Below are positions 16,156 to 24,181 of a stretch of 39,023 nucleotides of DNA, piece after piece; the stretch's first letter is position 1; the number at the start of each line of letters is the position of its first letter. The notes below the pieces were generated by a model. The model saw only the letters and a program-made list of their open reading frames with translations. It was not told the DNA's origin and made no database searches. The translations under genes and the position numbers were made by a program. The stretch is from Nonomuraea candida. Lineage in GTDB: Bacteria; Actinomycetota; Actinomycetes; Streptosporangiales; Streptosporangiaceae. Location of the stretch: NCBI RefSeq assembly GCF_000725485.1, contig NZ_JOAG01000066.1, forward strand, positions 1 through 39,023, given 5' to 3'.

Positions 16156-17484
16156 TTGAACCGCACACACGTGAGCGCCCTCGCCGCGAGCCTGACGCTG
16201 GTCACCGCGCTGACCGGCTGCGGGGCCCAGGAACCCGCCGGCCCGGCCGCCACCGCCTCCGGGCCGGTCACCGTCACCTGGTGGTCGTGGGACGAGAGCA
16301 AGTTCCTCGACCCGGTCGTGGCCAAGTTCAACGCCACCCACGACCGGATCAAGCTCAAGGTGGTCAAGCAGGCCGACAACCCCGGCACCGCGGCCAACCT
16401 GCGCAACGTCGTGGCCGCCGGGCAGGACGTGCCCTGCCTGGTGAAGAGCTTCGGCGAGGTGCCGGGCCTGGTCGGCGAGGGCCTGCTGGCCGACATCACC
16501 GACGCCTTCCGCCCGTACACCACCCAGGGCCTCTACAACGAGGCCTCCTACGCCGGCGCCAAGGCCGGCGACCGCTTCTTCGGCATCCCGGCCGGCTTCT
16601 CGCCGTCGTTCATGATGATCAACCGGGCCGTGTACGACAAGCACGGCGTCGCCGTGCCCAAGACGTGGGACGACGTGATCGCCGCGGGCGAGAAGCTCAA
16701 GAAGCACGGCGTCTACGTGATGAACCTGGCCGGCGAGGACCCCTCCACCCTGGTCAACCTGGTCCAGCAGGCCGGCGGCTCCTGGTACGCCATCGAGGGC
16801 GACAGCTGGAAGGTCGACTTCCTGTCACCGGCGTCGCTCAAGGCCGCCGACGTCGTCCAGCGGCTGGTCGACGGCGACCTGGTGGCCAACCAGACCTACC
16901 AGGACCGGCCCGCCCTGATCAGCTACTTCGACTCCGGCAAGATGGTCTCCCTGCCGACCCAGACCTGGCAGCTCGGCAACTACGAGCTCAACTTCAAGAA
17001 GTCGCTGGGCGACTGGCAGCCCATCGACCTGCCCCAGTTCGCCGACGCGCCCGCGTTCGTGACCCCCGCCCACGGCGGCGCGCTGCTGGTGCCCAAGGGC
17101 TGCCCGCACATCGAGGAGGCCGTCGCGGCCGGCGTGTGGATGACGACCAGCAAGGACGCCATCGACGCCTCCTACCAGCAGGACACCAAGCAGTACAGCT
17201 GGCCCGGCGCCGTGCCCGACCCGTCACCGTGGATCGACTCGGCGGTGCCGGAGAAGCTGTTCGGCGAGCGCCGCGGCGAGGCGAAGGACGTGATCCTCAA
17301 GGCCACCAAGGCCGGGCGCGACCCCTGGGTGGTCGGCCCCAACTACACGGGCGTCTTCTCCGAGCTCCAGGACCAGTGGGCCAAGATCGTCACCAAGGAG
17401 ATCACCGTCCGCCAGGCCCTCGAACACCTGCAGAAGTTCACCGTCGACGACCTGAAGTCGAAGAACGTCAACGTGCGGGGCTGA
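16156..17484 (+). CDS. Sugar ABC importer, lipoprotein substrate-binding protein (CUT1 type)
   Basis: The start is a TTG at 16156, seven bases after GAAGGAG; no ATG or GTG fits the frame better. The product is 442 residues. It opens with a lipoprotein signal peptide and lipobox LTGC (C22), followed by a family-1 extracellular solute-binding fold beginning VTVTWWSWDESKF. It would be tethered to the outer face of the membrane and deliver an oligosaccharide to the two permeases encoded next. The substrate is not evident; co-regulation with the large secreted protein suggests an oligosaccharide released by it. No ATPase gene is nearby, so a shared MsiK-type ATPase would be needed, as is usual in actinomycetes. 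Confidence 0.93.
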   Translation: MNRTHVSALAASLTLVTALTGCGAQEPAGPAATASGPVTVTWWSWDESKFLDPVVAKFNATHDRIKLKVVKQADNPGTAANLRNVVAAGQDVPCLVKSFGEVPGLVGEGLLADITDAFRPYTTQGLYNEASYAGAKAGDRFFGIPAGFSPSFMMINRAVYDKHGVAVPKTWDDVIAAGEKLKKHGVYVMNLAGEDPSTLVNLVQQAGGSWYAIEGDSWKVDFLSPASLKAADVVQRLVDGDLVANQTYQDRPALISYFDSGKMVSLPTQTWQLGNYELNFKKSLGDWQPIDLPQFADAPAFVTPAHGGALLVPKGCPHIEEAVAAGVWMTTSKDAIDASYQQDTKQYSWPGAVPDPSPWIDSAVPEKLFGERRGEAKDVILKATKAGRDPWVVGPNYTGVFSELQDQWAKIVTKEITVRQALEHLQKFTVDDLKSKNVNVRG

Positions 17485-17489
17485 CCGTC

Positions 17490-18404
17490 ATGGCCATCAC
17501 CGCGGGCCCCCGGGCGTGGCGGCGCACCGCCGCGCTCCAGGGCGCCTCCTTCACCGTCCCGTTCTTCCTCGGATTCGTGCTGTTCAGCGTGGTGCCGGTG
17601 GTGCTGGCGCTGCGGGAGAGCCTGTTCACCCAGCGCAGCTCCGGCCTCGGCTTCGGCCCCAAGACGATCGAGTTCGCCGGGCTGGACAACTTCCTGCGCG
17701 GCCTGGCCGACGCCAAGTTCTGGGCCGGCATGGGCCGGGTCGGGCTCTTCGCGGCCATCAGCATCCCGCTCATCCAGGTCGTCAGCGTCGTCATGGCGCT
17801 GCTGCTGGACGCCGCCTCGCGGCGGGTGGCGGCCCGGTTCCGGCTGCCGCTGCTCATCCCGTACATGATCCCCGGGATCGTCGCCACGCTGATCTGGATC
17901 TACCTCTACAGCCCCGACGTCGGCCCGCTCACCCCGTTCCTCGCGCTGCTCGGCATCGACGCCGACTTCTACAGCGGCGAGCTGATCTGGGTGTCCATCG
18001 GCAACCTCATGGCCTGGGGCGCCATCGGCTTCAACATGCTCATCGTCTACGCCGACCTGCAGTCAGTGCCGCGGGAGATCTTCGAGAGCGCCCGCGTGGA
18101 CGGCGCCTCCGAGCTGCGCGTCGCCTGGTCCATCAAGGTGCCCATGATCCGCCGTTCGCTGGTGCTGACCACCGTGCTCAGCATCATCGGCACGCTGCAG
18201 ATCTTCAGCGACCCCATGCTCTTCCGCTCGATGACGCCCGAGACCGTCACCCGCGACTTCACGCCGATCATGGCCATCTACGACTGGGCGTTCGCGCAGG
18301 GCGACTTCAACTACGCCGCCGCCCTGTCCATCATCCTGGCCCTCGTGGTGGGCGCGGCCTCGGCCGTCTTCTACCGCCTGACGAACAAGGCGCCGACCTC
18401 ATGA
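17490..18404 (+). CDS. Sugar ABC importer permease, first (MalF type)
   Basis: The ATG at 17490 lies five bases after the binding-protein stop. The product is 304 residues with six membrane helices. The cytoplasmic EAA loop that docks the ATPase is visible as ESARVDGASELRVAW, about 200 residues in. It pairs with the following permease to form the channel for the binding protein encoded upstream. The short spacing and the ATGA overlap at its end place the three genes in one operon under the LacI-type operator at 16104. Confidence 0.93.
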   Translation: MAITAGPRAWRRTAALQGASFTVPFFLGFVLFSVVPVVLALRESLFTQRSSGLGFGPKTIEFAGLDNFLRGLADAKFWAGMGRVGLFAAISIPLIQVVSVVMALLLDAASRRVAARFRLPLLIPYMIPGIVATLIWIYLYSPDVGPLTPFLALLGIDADFYSGELIWVSIGNLMAWGAIGFNMLIVYADLQSVPREIFESARVDGASELRVAWSIKVPMIRRSLVLTTVLSIIGTLQIFSDPMLFRSMTPETVTRDFTPIMAIYDWAFAQGDFNYAAALSIILALVVGAASAVFYRLTNKAPTS

Positions 18405-19255
18405 GCACCGCCACCGCCGCCCGCCCCCGCACCAGGATCGCCGTCATCATGGGCCTGGTCGCCTTCGCCGTCTACTCCGTGGCGCCCGTGTGGTGGCTGG
18501 TCGTAGCCGCCACCAAGAGCCAGGCCGACCTCTACACCACCAACGGGCTCTGGTTCGCCGAGTTCCGGCTGTGGGACAACCTGCGCGGGCTGTTCACCTA
18601 CCAGGACGGCATCTTCCTGACCTGGATGGGCAACACGCTCCTGTACGGCGTGGCCGGCACCGCCGGCATGACCCTGGTCTGCGTGGCCTGCGGCTACGGC
18701 CTGGCGATGTACCGCTTCCGCGGGCGCGGGGTCATGATGGGCGCCATCATCGGCTCGTTCCTGGTGCCGGGGGCGCTGCTGACGATCCCGTCCTTCCTGC
18801 TCTACACCGACCTCAACCTGGTCGACACGCCGTGGGCGATCATCCTGCCGAGCTTCTTCAGCGCCTTCTCCGTCTACCTCGCCAAGGTCTACGCCGAGGG
18901 CGCCATCCCGCCCGAGCTGCTGGAGGCGGCCCGCATCGACGGGGCGGGGGAGTACCGCATCTTCTTCTCCGTCGGCGCCCGGCTCATGTCCACCGGCGCG
19001 GCGACGATCTTCCTGCTCGGCTTCGTCGGGTCCTGGAACTCGTTCTTCGGCCCGCTGGTCTATCTCCGCGACCAGCACAAGTGGCCGGTCATGCTGGGCC
19101 TGTACTCGTGGCTGAAGGTCAAGGTGGACAACTCCACCGACCTCACCGGCCTGGTCGTCGTCGGCTCGATCATCTCCCTCGTCCCCATGGTCGCCCTGAT
19201 GATCTCGCTGCAGCGTTACTGGCGCTCGGGGATCACACTCGGCAGCCTCAGGTAA
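18401..19255 (+). CDS. Sugar ABC importer permease, second (MalG type)
   Basis: The ATG overlaps the stop of the first permease (ATGA), indicating translational coupling. The product is 284 residues with six predicted helices. The EAA loop reads EAARIDGAGEYRIFF near residue 185, and the C-terminal end ITLGSLR resembles the usual conserved end of MalG-type permeases. It completes the channel. No ATPase gene follows. Confidence 0.93.
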   Translation: MSTATAARPRTRIAVIMGLVAFAVYSVAPVWWLVVAATKSQADLYTTNGLWFAEFRLWDNLRGLFTYQDGIFLTWMGNTLLYGVAGTAGMTLVCVACGYGLAMYRFRGRGVMMGAIIGSFLVPGALLTIPSFLLYTDLNLVDTPWAIILPSFFSAFSVYLAKVYAEGAIPPELLEAARIDGAGEYRIFFSVGARLMSTGAATIFLLGFVGSWNSFFGPLVYLRDQHKWPVMLGLYSWLKVKVDNSTDLTGLVVVGSIISLVPMVALMISLQRYWRSGITLGSLR

Positions 19256-19293
19256 CCGCCACCACCCGCACCGCCACCTACATCCGCACCCTC

Positions 19294-19340
19294 CACATCA
19301 GCACCTCTTCACATCAGCCCTCTTCACATCAGCACCTCTT
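19294..19340. repeat. Short tandem repeat upstream of the hydroxyacid dehydrogenase gene
   Basis: Three copies of CACATCAGCACCTCTT follow one another, the middle copy lacking one base, with degenerate CACC/CAGCACC sequence on both sides. They occupy most of the 118-bp gap between the second permease and the dehydrogenase. A role is not evident; it may be slipped-strand expansion or a binding-site array. Confidence 0.75.
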
Positions 19341-19373
19341 CACCAGCACCAGTCGAACCCGGGGGACCTCTCT

Positions 19374-20369
19374 GTGACCCATCGCCGCCCGAAGGCGCTG
19401 CTCGCCATGCGCCAGGTGTACCTGCCCAGGCTGTTCCCGGCCGCCGTCCGCGACCGCATCGAGCGCCACGCCGACCTCGACCCGGCCTTCGCCGCCGAGC
19501 GCCTGGACGACCCGCGGATCGCCGCGCTGCTGCCGGAGCTGGAGGTGCTCATCACCGGCTGGGGCTGCCCGCCGCTCGACGACGCCTTCCTGCGCGCCGC
19601 CCCCCGTCTGAGGGCGGTCCTGCACGCCGCCGGCAGCGTCAAGGCGCACGTCACCAAGGCGGTCTGGGACCGGGACATCGTAGTGACGTCGGCGGCCCAG
19701 GCCAACGCGGTCCCGGTGGCGGAGTACACGCTCGGCGCGATCCTGCTGGCCGGCAAGGGCGCGTTCCGGCTGCGCGAGCGCTACCGCGGCGAGCGCACGT
19801 TCACGGTGGCCGAGGTGGTGCCCGACGCGGGCAACTACGGCCGCCGGGTCGGCATCGTCGGCGCCTCCCGCATCGGCCGGCAGGTGATCTCCCACCTGTC
19901 CCGGCACGACTTCGAGGTCCGCCTGTACGACCCGTACGCCATCGACCCGCCCGTGCCCCGCGTGGGCCTGGAGGAGCTGCTGGCCGGCAGCGACATCGTC
20001 AGCCTGCACGCCCCCGCCACCGCCGAGACCCGCCACCTGCTGGACCGCGAGCGGCTCGCCCTGCTGCCCGACGGCGCCGTCCTCGTCAACACCGCGCAGG
20101 GCTCGCTGGTCGACACCGAGGCGCTCGTCGCCGAGCTGCGGACCGGCCGGATCTCGGCCGTCCTGGACGTCACCGCGCCCGAGCCGCTCCCCGCCCACTC
20201 GGCGCTGTTCGAGCTGCCCAACGTCTTCCTCACCCCGCACATCGCCGGCTCCCAGGGCAACGAGCTGGCCCGGATGGGGGCCGTGGTCGCCGACGAGCTG
20301 GAACGCCTGGTGACCGGCGCGCCCCTGCTGCACCGCGTCCGCTACCAGGACCTCGACACCGCCGCCTGA
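19374..20369 (+). CDS. D-isomer-specific 2-hydroxyacid dehydrogenase family protein
   Basis: The start is a GTG at 19374 with GGGGGA upstream. The product is 331 residues. It has the family's split substrate domain and a central Rossmann domain: the NAD loop GIVGASRIGR (160-169) and the acidic DPY segment after strand two. The acid-base pair appears kept, with E270 in APEP and H289 in TPHIAG. However, the arginine that normally binds the substrate carboxylate in the NTARG motif is glutamine here (NTAQG, Q242). It lies 118 bp after the sugar importer on the same strand and may act on a product of the imported sugar. Given the missing arginine, the substrate may not be a simple 2-keto acid. Confidence 0.88.
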   Translation: MTHRRPKALLAMRQVYLPRLFPAAVRDRIERHADLDPAFAAERLDDPRIAALLPELEVLITGWGCPPLDDAFLRAAPRLRAVLHAAGSVKAHVTKAVWDRDIVVTSAAQANAVPVAEYTLGAILLAGKGAFRLRERYRGERTFTVAEVVPDAGNYGRRVGIVGASRIGRQVISHLSRHDFEVRLYDPYAIDPPVPRVGLEELLAGSDIVSLHAPATAETRHLLDRERLALLPDGAVLVNTAQGSLVDTEALVAELRTGRISAVLDVTAPEPLPAHSALFELPNVFLTPHIAGSQGNELARMGAVVADELERLVTGAPLLHRVRYQDLDTAA

Positions 20370-20384
20370 GCGCACGCCGGACGG

Positions 20385-20960
20385 TCAGGCGGGGCCGGGC
20401 GGGAGCTGGACGGTCATGATCAGCTCGCAGGTCCCGCCGCCCGAGCCGCGGTAGACGTGCGGGACGTCGCCGTTGTACGTGGCGGTCTGCCCCGCCTCGA
20501 CCGTGTGCTCGGCGCCGTCGACGACCAGGACCATCCGGCCGGCGGTGACGTTGACGGTCTCCACCACGCCGGCCTGGTGGGGGTCGCTGCGGTATTCCTC
20601 GCCCGGCTCCAGCCGCCAGCGCCACACCTCGACCGGGGCCGGGCCCGGGGTCGTCAGCATGAGCCGGGCCTGACCGCCGCGCTCGCCGGTCCACAGCGGC
20701 GTGACGCCGTCGGCGCTCACGACGCGGACGCGGCCTTCGGGCGCGCCCTGCATCAGGGCGGACACCGAGATGCCGAGGGTGTCGGCCAGCCGCACCAGCG
20801 TGCCCAGGTTGGGGTTGCCCTGGGCCTTCTCCAGCGCCACCAGCGCGCCCTTGCTGACCTGGGCGCGCCGGCTGAGCTCGTCGAGCGACAGGCCGGCGCG
20901 GGTGCGGGCCGCCCGCACGTTCCGCGCGACCGCCTGAAGCGCCGTGGCCGTCTCGGCCAT
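20385..20960 (-). CDS. XRE-family regulator with C-terminal cupin sensor
   Basis: The product is 191 residues. Residues 13-67 form a Cro/C1-type helix-turn-helix (RAGLSLDELSRRAQVSKG). Residues 105-187 form a cupin barrel (EPGEEYRSDPHQAG, TYNGDVPHVYRG). This is the HTH-cupin class, in which the cupin senses a small metabolite. It is divergent from an EamA-type transporter across a 116-bp region that contains a direct repeat, so it probably controls that transporter and itself. Its stop lies 15 bp from the stop of the convergent dehydrogenase. Confidence 0.92.
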   Translation of the reverse strand: MAETATALQAVARNVRAARTRAGLSLDELSRRAQVSKGALVALEKAQGNPNLGTLVRLADTLGISVSALMQGAPEGRVRVVSADGVTPLWTGERGGQARLMLTTPGPAPVEVWRWRLEPGEEYRSDPHQAGVVETVNVTAGRMVLVVDGAEHTVEAGQTATYNGDVPHVYRGSGGGTCELIMTVQLPPGPA

Positions 20961-21035
20961 CCGATCACCATCCTCACCCGTGGACCACTCCAGTGCACCG
21001 TGCGGTCGTTGGATTAACCCTAGCCGGTCAATCTA

Positions 21036-21058
21036 TTGTACTTTCTGGTCGTTGTACT
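21036..21058. promoter_or_regulatory. Direct repeat in the XRE-cupin/EamA divergent promoter
   Basis: TTGTACT occurs at 21036-21042 and again at 21052-21058, a period of 16 bp, about 18 bp before the transporter start. The minus strand of the first copy includes a -10-like TACAAT that could serve the regulator gene. This placement is suitable for an operator of the XRE-cupin protein. Confidence 0.4.
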
Positions 21059-21076
21059 GACGACGAAGGATGTGCT

Positions 21077-21913
21077 GTGATCGCTCTGCTGCTGGCCCTG
21101 GGCAGCTCGCTGGCCTACGGGTGCGCCGACTTCCTGGGCGGGCTGGGTGCCCGCAAGGCTCACGTGCTGCGTACCGTGATGATCGCCGCGCCCGCCAGCC
21201 TCGCGGTCGAGCTGGTGCTGTGGCCGCTGCTCGGCGCCTCGTTCAGCGCCGGGGCCGTCGGCTGGGGCGCGGCCTCGGGGGTGGCCTCGGCCGCCGCGTT
21301 CGCCCTGCTCTACCGCACCCTGGCGATCGGCCCGATGAACGTGCTGTCGCCGGTGACCGCGCTGGTGTCCGCCGCGCTGCCCGTCGGCGCGGGCCTGCTG
21401 CAGGGAGAGCACCTGTCCGCCGCCGGGCTGGCAGGCCTGCCGCTGGCGATGCTGGCGGTGGTGCTGGTCAGCGCCGGGCCGGGCGCGGGCGCGGCCCGGC
21501 CCTCCCGCACCGCGCTGCTGCTGGCCTTCGGCGCGGGCGCCGCCATCGCCCTGCAACTGATCTTCCTGCACCAGGCGCCGTCCGACAGCGGGGTGGCCCC
21601 GCTGATCGTGGGGCGCGCCGTCTCCTCGGCCCTCACCCTGACCGCGGCGGGGCTGATGCGGCGCAGGCTGGGGCCCGAGCGGCCCGCGTACGCGATGTCG
21701 GCGGCGGCGGGGGCGCTGGACTCCGTGGCGAACCTGCTGTTCCTGCTCGCCTCCCGCGGCGGGGACCTCGCGGTCGTCGCGGTGATCGTCGCCCTCTACC
21801 CGGCCGGCACGGTCCTGCTCGCCCGCGGCGTGCTCGCCGAACGCGTCGGCCGCACCCAGCTCGCCGGCCTCGGCGCCGCCGCCGTCGCCGTCAGCCTCCT
21901 CGCCCTGACCTGA
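21077..21913 (+). CDS. EamA/DMT-superfamily transporter
   Basis: The start is the GTG at 21077, six bases after GAAGGA; an ORF start at 20993 adds a segment with no membrane character and is rejected. The product is 278 residues and almost wholly hydrophobic, with about ten helices arranged as two repeated EamA halves (SSLAYGCADFLGG and LYRTLAIGPMNVLSPVTAL in the first; LLFLLASRGGDLAVVAVI in the second). It is probably a metabolite or drug exporter in the plasma membrane. The divergent XRE-cupin gene is the likely regulator; the substrate is unknown. Confidence 0.92.
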   Translation: MIALLLALGSSLAYGCADFLGGLGARKAHVLRTVMIAAPASLAVELVLWPLLGASFSAGAVGWGAASGVASAAAFALLYRTLAIGPMNVLSPVTALVSAALPVGAGLLQGEHLSAAGLAGLPLAMLAVVLVSAGPGAGAARPSRTALLLAFGAGAAIALQLIFLHQAPSDSGVAPLIVGRAVSSALTLTAAGLMRRRLGPERPAYAMSAAAGALDSVANLLFLLASRGGDLAVVAVIVALYPAGTVLLARGVLAERVGRTQLAGLGAAAVAVSLLALT

Positions 21914-21932
21914 GCCAGTGGCCCGGCCGCTG

Positions 21933-21959
21933 CCCGCCCGGCGGTTCGAGGCCGGCGGG
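21933..21959. terminator. Convergent terminator hairpin
   Basis: CCCGCCCGGC and GCCGGCGGG pair with one bulged C around an 8-nt loop, inside the 52-bp gap between two converging genes (transporter and FAD monooxygenase). It could stop transcription from both sides. Confidence 0.55.
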
Positions 21960-21965
21960 GGGCGG

Positions 21966-23249
21966 TCAGCGGGGCACACTCCACGACGGGCGCTCGTTCA
22001 GCGCCCGTACGTCCATGTCGGCCACGCGCCGGTGGGCCGCGGTCATCTCCGACAGCTCCTGCGCGGTGAGCACCTCGGAGACGTCGGTGAAGCCGCCGGG
22101 GGCGCGCTGCTCGGCCAGCCGGACGAGGTCGTCCACCTCGAAGCGGTGACCCGAGCGGACCAGGCCGTCGGTCTGGCGGCGGCGCTCGTGCTCGTACCTG
22201 GCCAGCCCCGCGACCGGGTCCGGCTCGGTGGCCAGGGCCAGGGCAAGGTAGCGGGCGTCCAGGATCGCCTGGGAGCCGCCGTTGGAGCCCACCGGGTACA
22301 TCGGATGGGCGGCGTCGCCGAGCAGGCTCACCCGGCCGGCGCCCCAGCGCGGCAGGGGCGCCTTGTCCACCATCGGGTACTCCAGGATGCGGCCCGCCAT
22401 GGCGATCAGCTCGGGCACGTCCAGGAACGGCAGCACCCAGCCGGACACGTACGGCCGCACGTCCTCCAGCCGCCCGGACCGCCACCAGTCCGCCTCGCTG
22501 GCGGGCGCGCCGGCCGGGGCGGTGCGCACCTCGGTCACCCAGTTCACCATCGCCCGGCCGTTCGCCCTGGCCTCGGGACAGATCGGATAGGCCACGATCT
22601 TCGTGCCGTACTGGGTGCCGGCGACGACCATGGTCGCGCCGTCGAAGAGCGGGTCGCGCTCGGTGATGCCCCGCCACATGGTGATCCCCGACCAGCGCAG
22701 CTCGTCGCCGCGCGGATGCAGCCGGGCCCGGACCGCCGAGTGCACGCCGTCCGCGCCGATCACGACGTCGGCCCCGTCCTCGACCAGCCGGCCGGTGGCG
22801 CTCTCGCGCAGCCGTACCGTCACCGGGCCCGGGGCCGCCGGCTCCAGCGCGCGGGGCCCGAAGCCCTCGAACGACAGGCCGGTGCGGACGACGTCCGCAC
22901 CGAGCCGCTCGGTGACCGCCCGCAGCAGCAGCATCTGCAGGTTGCCGCGGTGGATGGACAGCTGCGGCCAGCGGTATCCGGCCGCCTGCCCGCGCGGCAC
23001 GGTCAGCACGATGTCGCCGCGCCGGGTCGCGTAGCTCAGGGCGCTCGTCGGTATCCCGGTCCGCAGCAGCTCCTCGCCCAGGCCGAGCTCCTCCAGCTCG
23101 CGTACGGCGTGCGGCTGCAGGTTGATGCCCACGCCGAGCGGCTTCAGCTCCGGCACCGCCTCGACGATCGTGCAGTCGATGCCCGCGGCGTGCAGGCTGA
23201 GCGCGGCCGTCAGCCCGCCGATCCCCGCACCGATAATCATCACCATCAC
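21966..23249 (-). CDS. FAD-dependent aromatic monooxygenase (PhzS-like)
   Basis: Overlapping GTG and ATG codons at 23249, 23246 and 23240 are all possible starts, and no clear Shine-Dalgarno separates them. The longest form is 427 residues. Motifs of the class A flavin hydroxylases are intact: the dinucleotide fold GAGIGGLTAA near the N-terminus, the DG motif VVIGADGVHSAVR, and the second FAD motif VSLLGDAAHPMYP. The PQLSIHRGNLQ and GVGINLQPHAV segments resemble PhzS-like flavoproteins that hydroxylate an aromatic or phenazine substrate. No phenazine genes are present in the window, so the substrate is open. The next gene upstream lies beyond the start of the A+T-richer region. Confidence 0.9.
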   Translation of the reverse strand: MMVMIIGAGIGGLTAALSLHAAGIDCTIVEAVPELKPLGVGINLQPHAVRELEELGLGEELLRTGIPTSALSYATRRGDIVLTVPRGQAAGYRWPQLSIHRGNLQMLLLRAVTERLGADVVRTGLSFEGFGPRALEPAAPGPVTVRLRESATGRLVEDGADVVIGADGVHSAVRARLHPRGDELRWSGITMWRGITERDPLFDGATMVVAGTQYGTKIVAYPICPEARANGRAMVNWVTEVRTAPAGAPASEADWWRSGRLEDVRPYVSGWVLPFLDVPELIAMAGRILEYPMVDKAPLPRWGAGRVSLLGDAAHPMYPVGSNGGSQAILDARYLALALATEPDPVAGLARYEHERRRQTDGLVRSGHRFEVDDLVRLAEQRAPGGFTDVSEVLTAQELSEMTAAHRRVADMDVRALNERPSWSVPR

Positions 23250-24181
23250 GCCGACGCCCGTACCCGGAGCTCCAGCTTCAATATCCCGCTTGCCCTAATC
23301 CCATCATTTCCTGGCAAACCGATGGCCACCACCCGAACCCGCTCCGCCAAGCGCCGGGAACGGCAAGGCGGCCAGGGTGGAGATCCCGCCCGGTGGGGCC
23401 CCAGTCGCTCATACCGAAGGAGAAAGGGATTTGCCCTTGTGCGCGTGGACGCCATTCATCTCCCGCCGTGTCACGGAGGGCGATATCAAAGACGAGGCAA
23501 TTCTGCTGAGGACGCCCGTTGACCAGCCACTCCTGTTCCCCGCAGGACGTGTCCAGGCCGAAGGGCGGCCATCGCCCTGTCTGGGCTGCGGAACGCGATG
23601 GGAGACACCTTCCTCGGCGCCGAAGCCAGGTGGCTCGCCGAGTACCCGGACGCGGACTCTAGAGGCAACGCGAAGCGAGCGAGTGAAGCCAACGGAGTGC
23701 CCCTGCGTAAACGGCGATGCATAGGCCGCGTTCGCCTGCAGCCTCTGGAGTTCTCAGCGCGCCGGCCATCTGGACACCAGTGGCGGTAGACCGTCCGCTG
23801 CGGCAACAACCCGTAGAAGATCCACCATGCCACCTGTCCGCAGGCTGGGCACACCGGCACCTTACGATGTCCCGACGCTCATGAACGGCAGGCCTTGCCA
23901 TCCAACGCGAGCGCCCAAATTGGTGGTCAAAGTGCTTCTCGCTTTGGTTCGTGCGGATTGTCAGATGCAGGCCAGATATGCAGGAACCCTTGCAATGCCC
24001 CCAATAGAGGTCATGATGACTCGCATTTTGGCACTCCTAGGGCATCACGAGATCGGATGGAGGCCACACGTGTTACGAGTGATTTGGCAGTCAATTCTGT
24101 GATCTATGTCATATTGCTTATCGATCTTGGTGAAGTGAAGCTTGAGTGCTGTTGCATACCCACAGCAGATCGAGGGAGTCA
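23250..24181. other. 932-bp region without a convincing intact gene; left edge of the island
   Basis: G+C content falls through this stretch. Open frames on both strands overlap one another and none has a recognisable fold with a good start. One plus-strand frame after GAAGGAG at 23416-23422 would begin with a TTG near 23430 and end at 23724, but its last third looks random. A broken Cys-motif gene may lie on the minus strand (separate entry). The last 130 bp are A+T-rich and must hold the promoter of the large LamG protein; TTGGCA at 24084 is a possible -35, but no convincing -10 follows. Confidence 0.6.
23720..23901 (-). pseudogene. Possible frameshifted remnant of a small CxxC protein gene
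   Basis: The minus strand reads MARPAVHERRDIVR from 23901 in one frame. It then continues as CPACGQVAWWIFYGLLP in another frame from about 23860. Joined by one frameshift, they look like the start of a small zinc-ribbon-like protein, after which the coding signal fades. This is weak evidence; it may be chance. Confidence 0.25.

Noticed and set aside
23377..23724. 115-codon plus-strand open frame in the island leader
   Set aside because: It overlaps other equally long frames on both strands, its N-terminal start has no ribosome site, and its last third is Ser/Arg/Thr-rich without structure.
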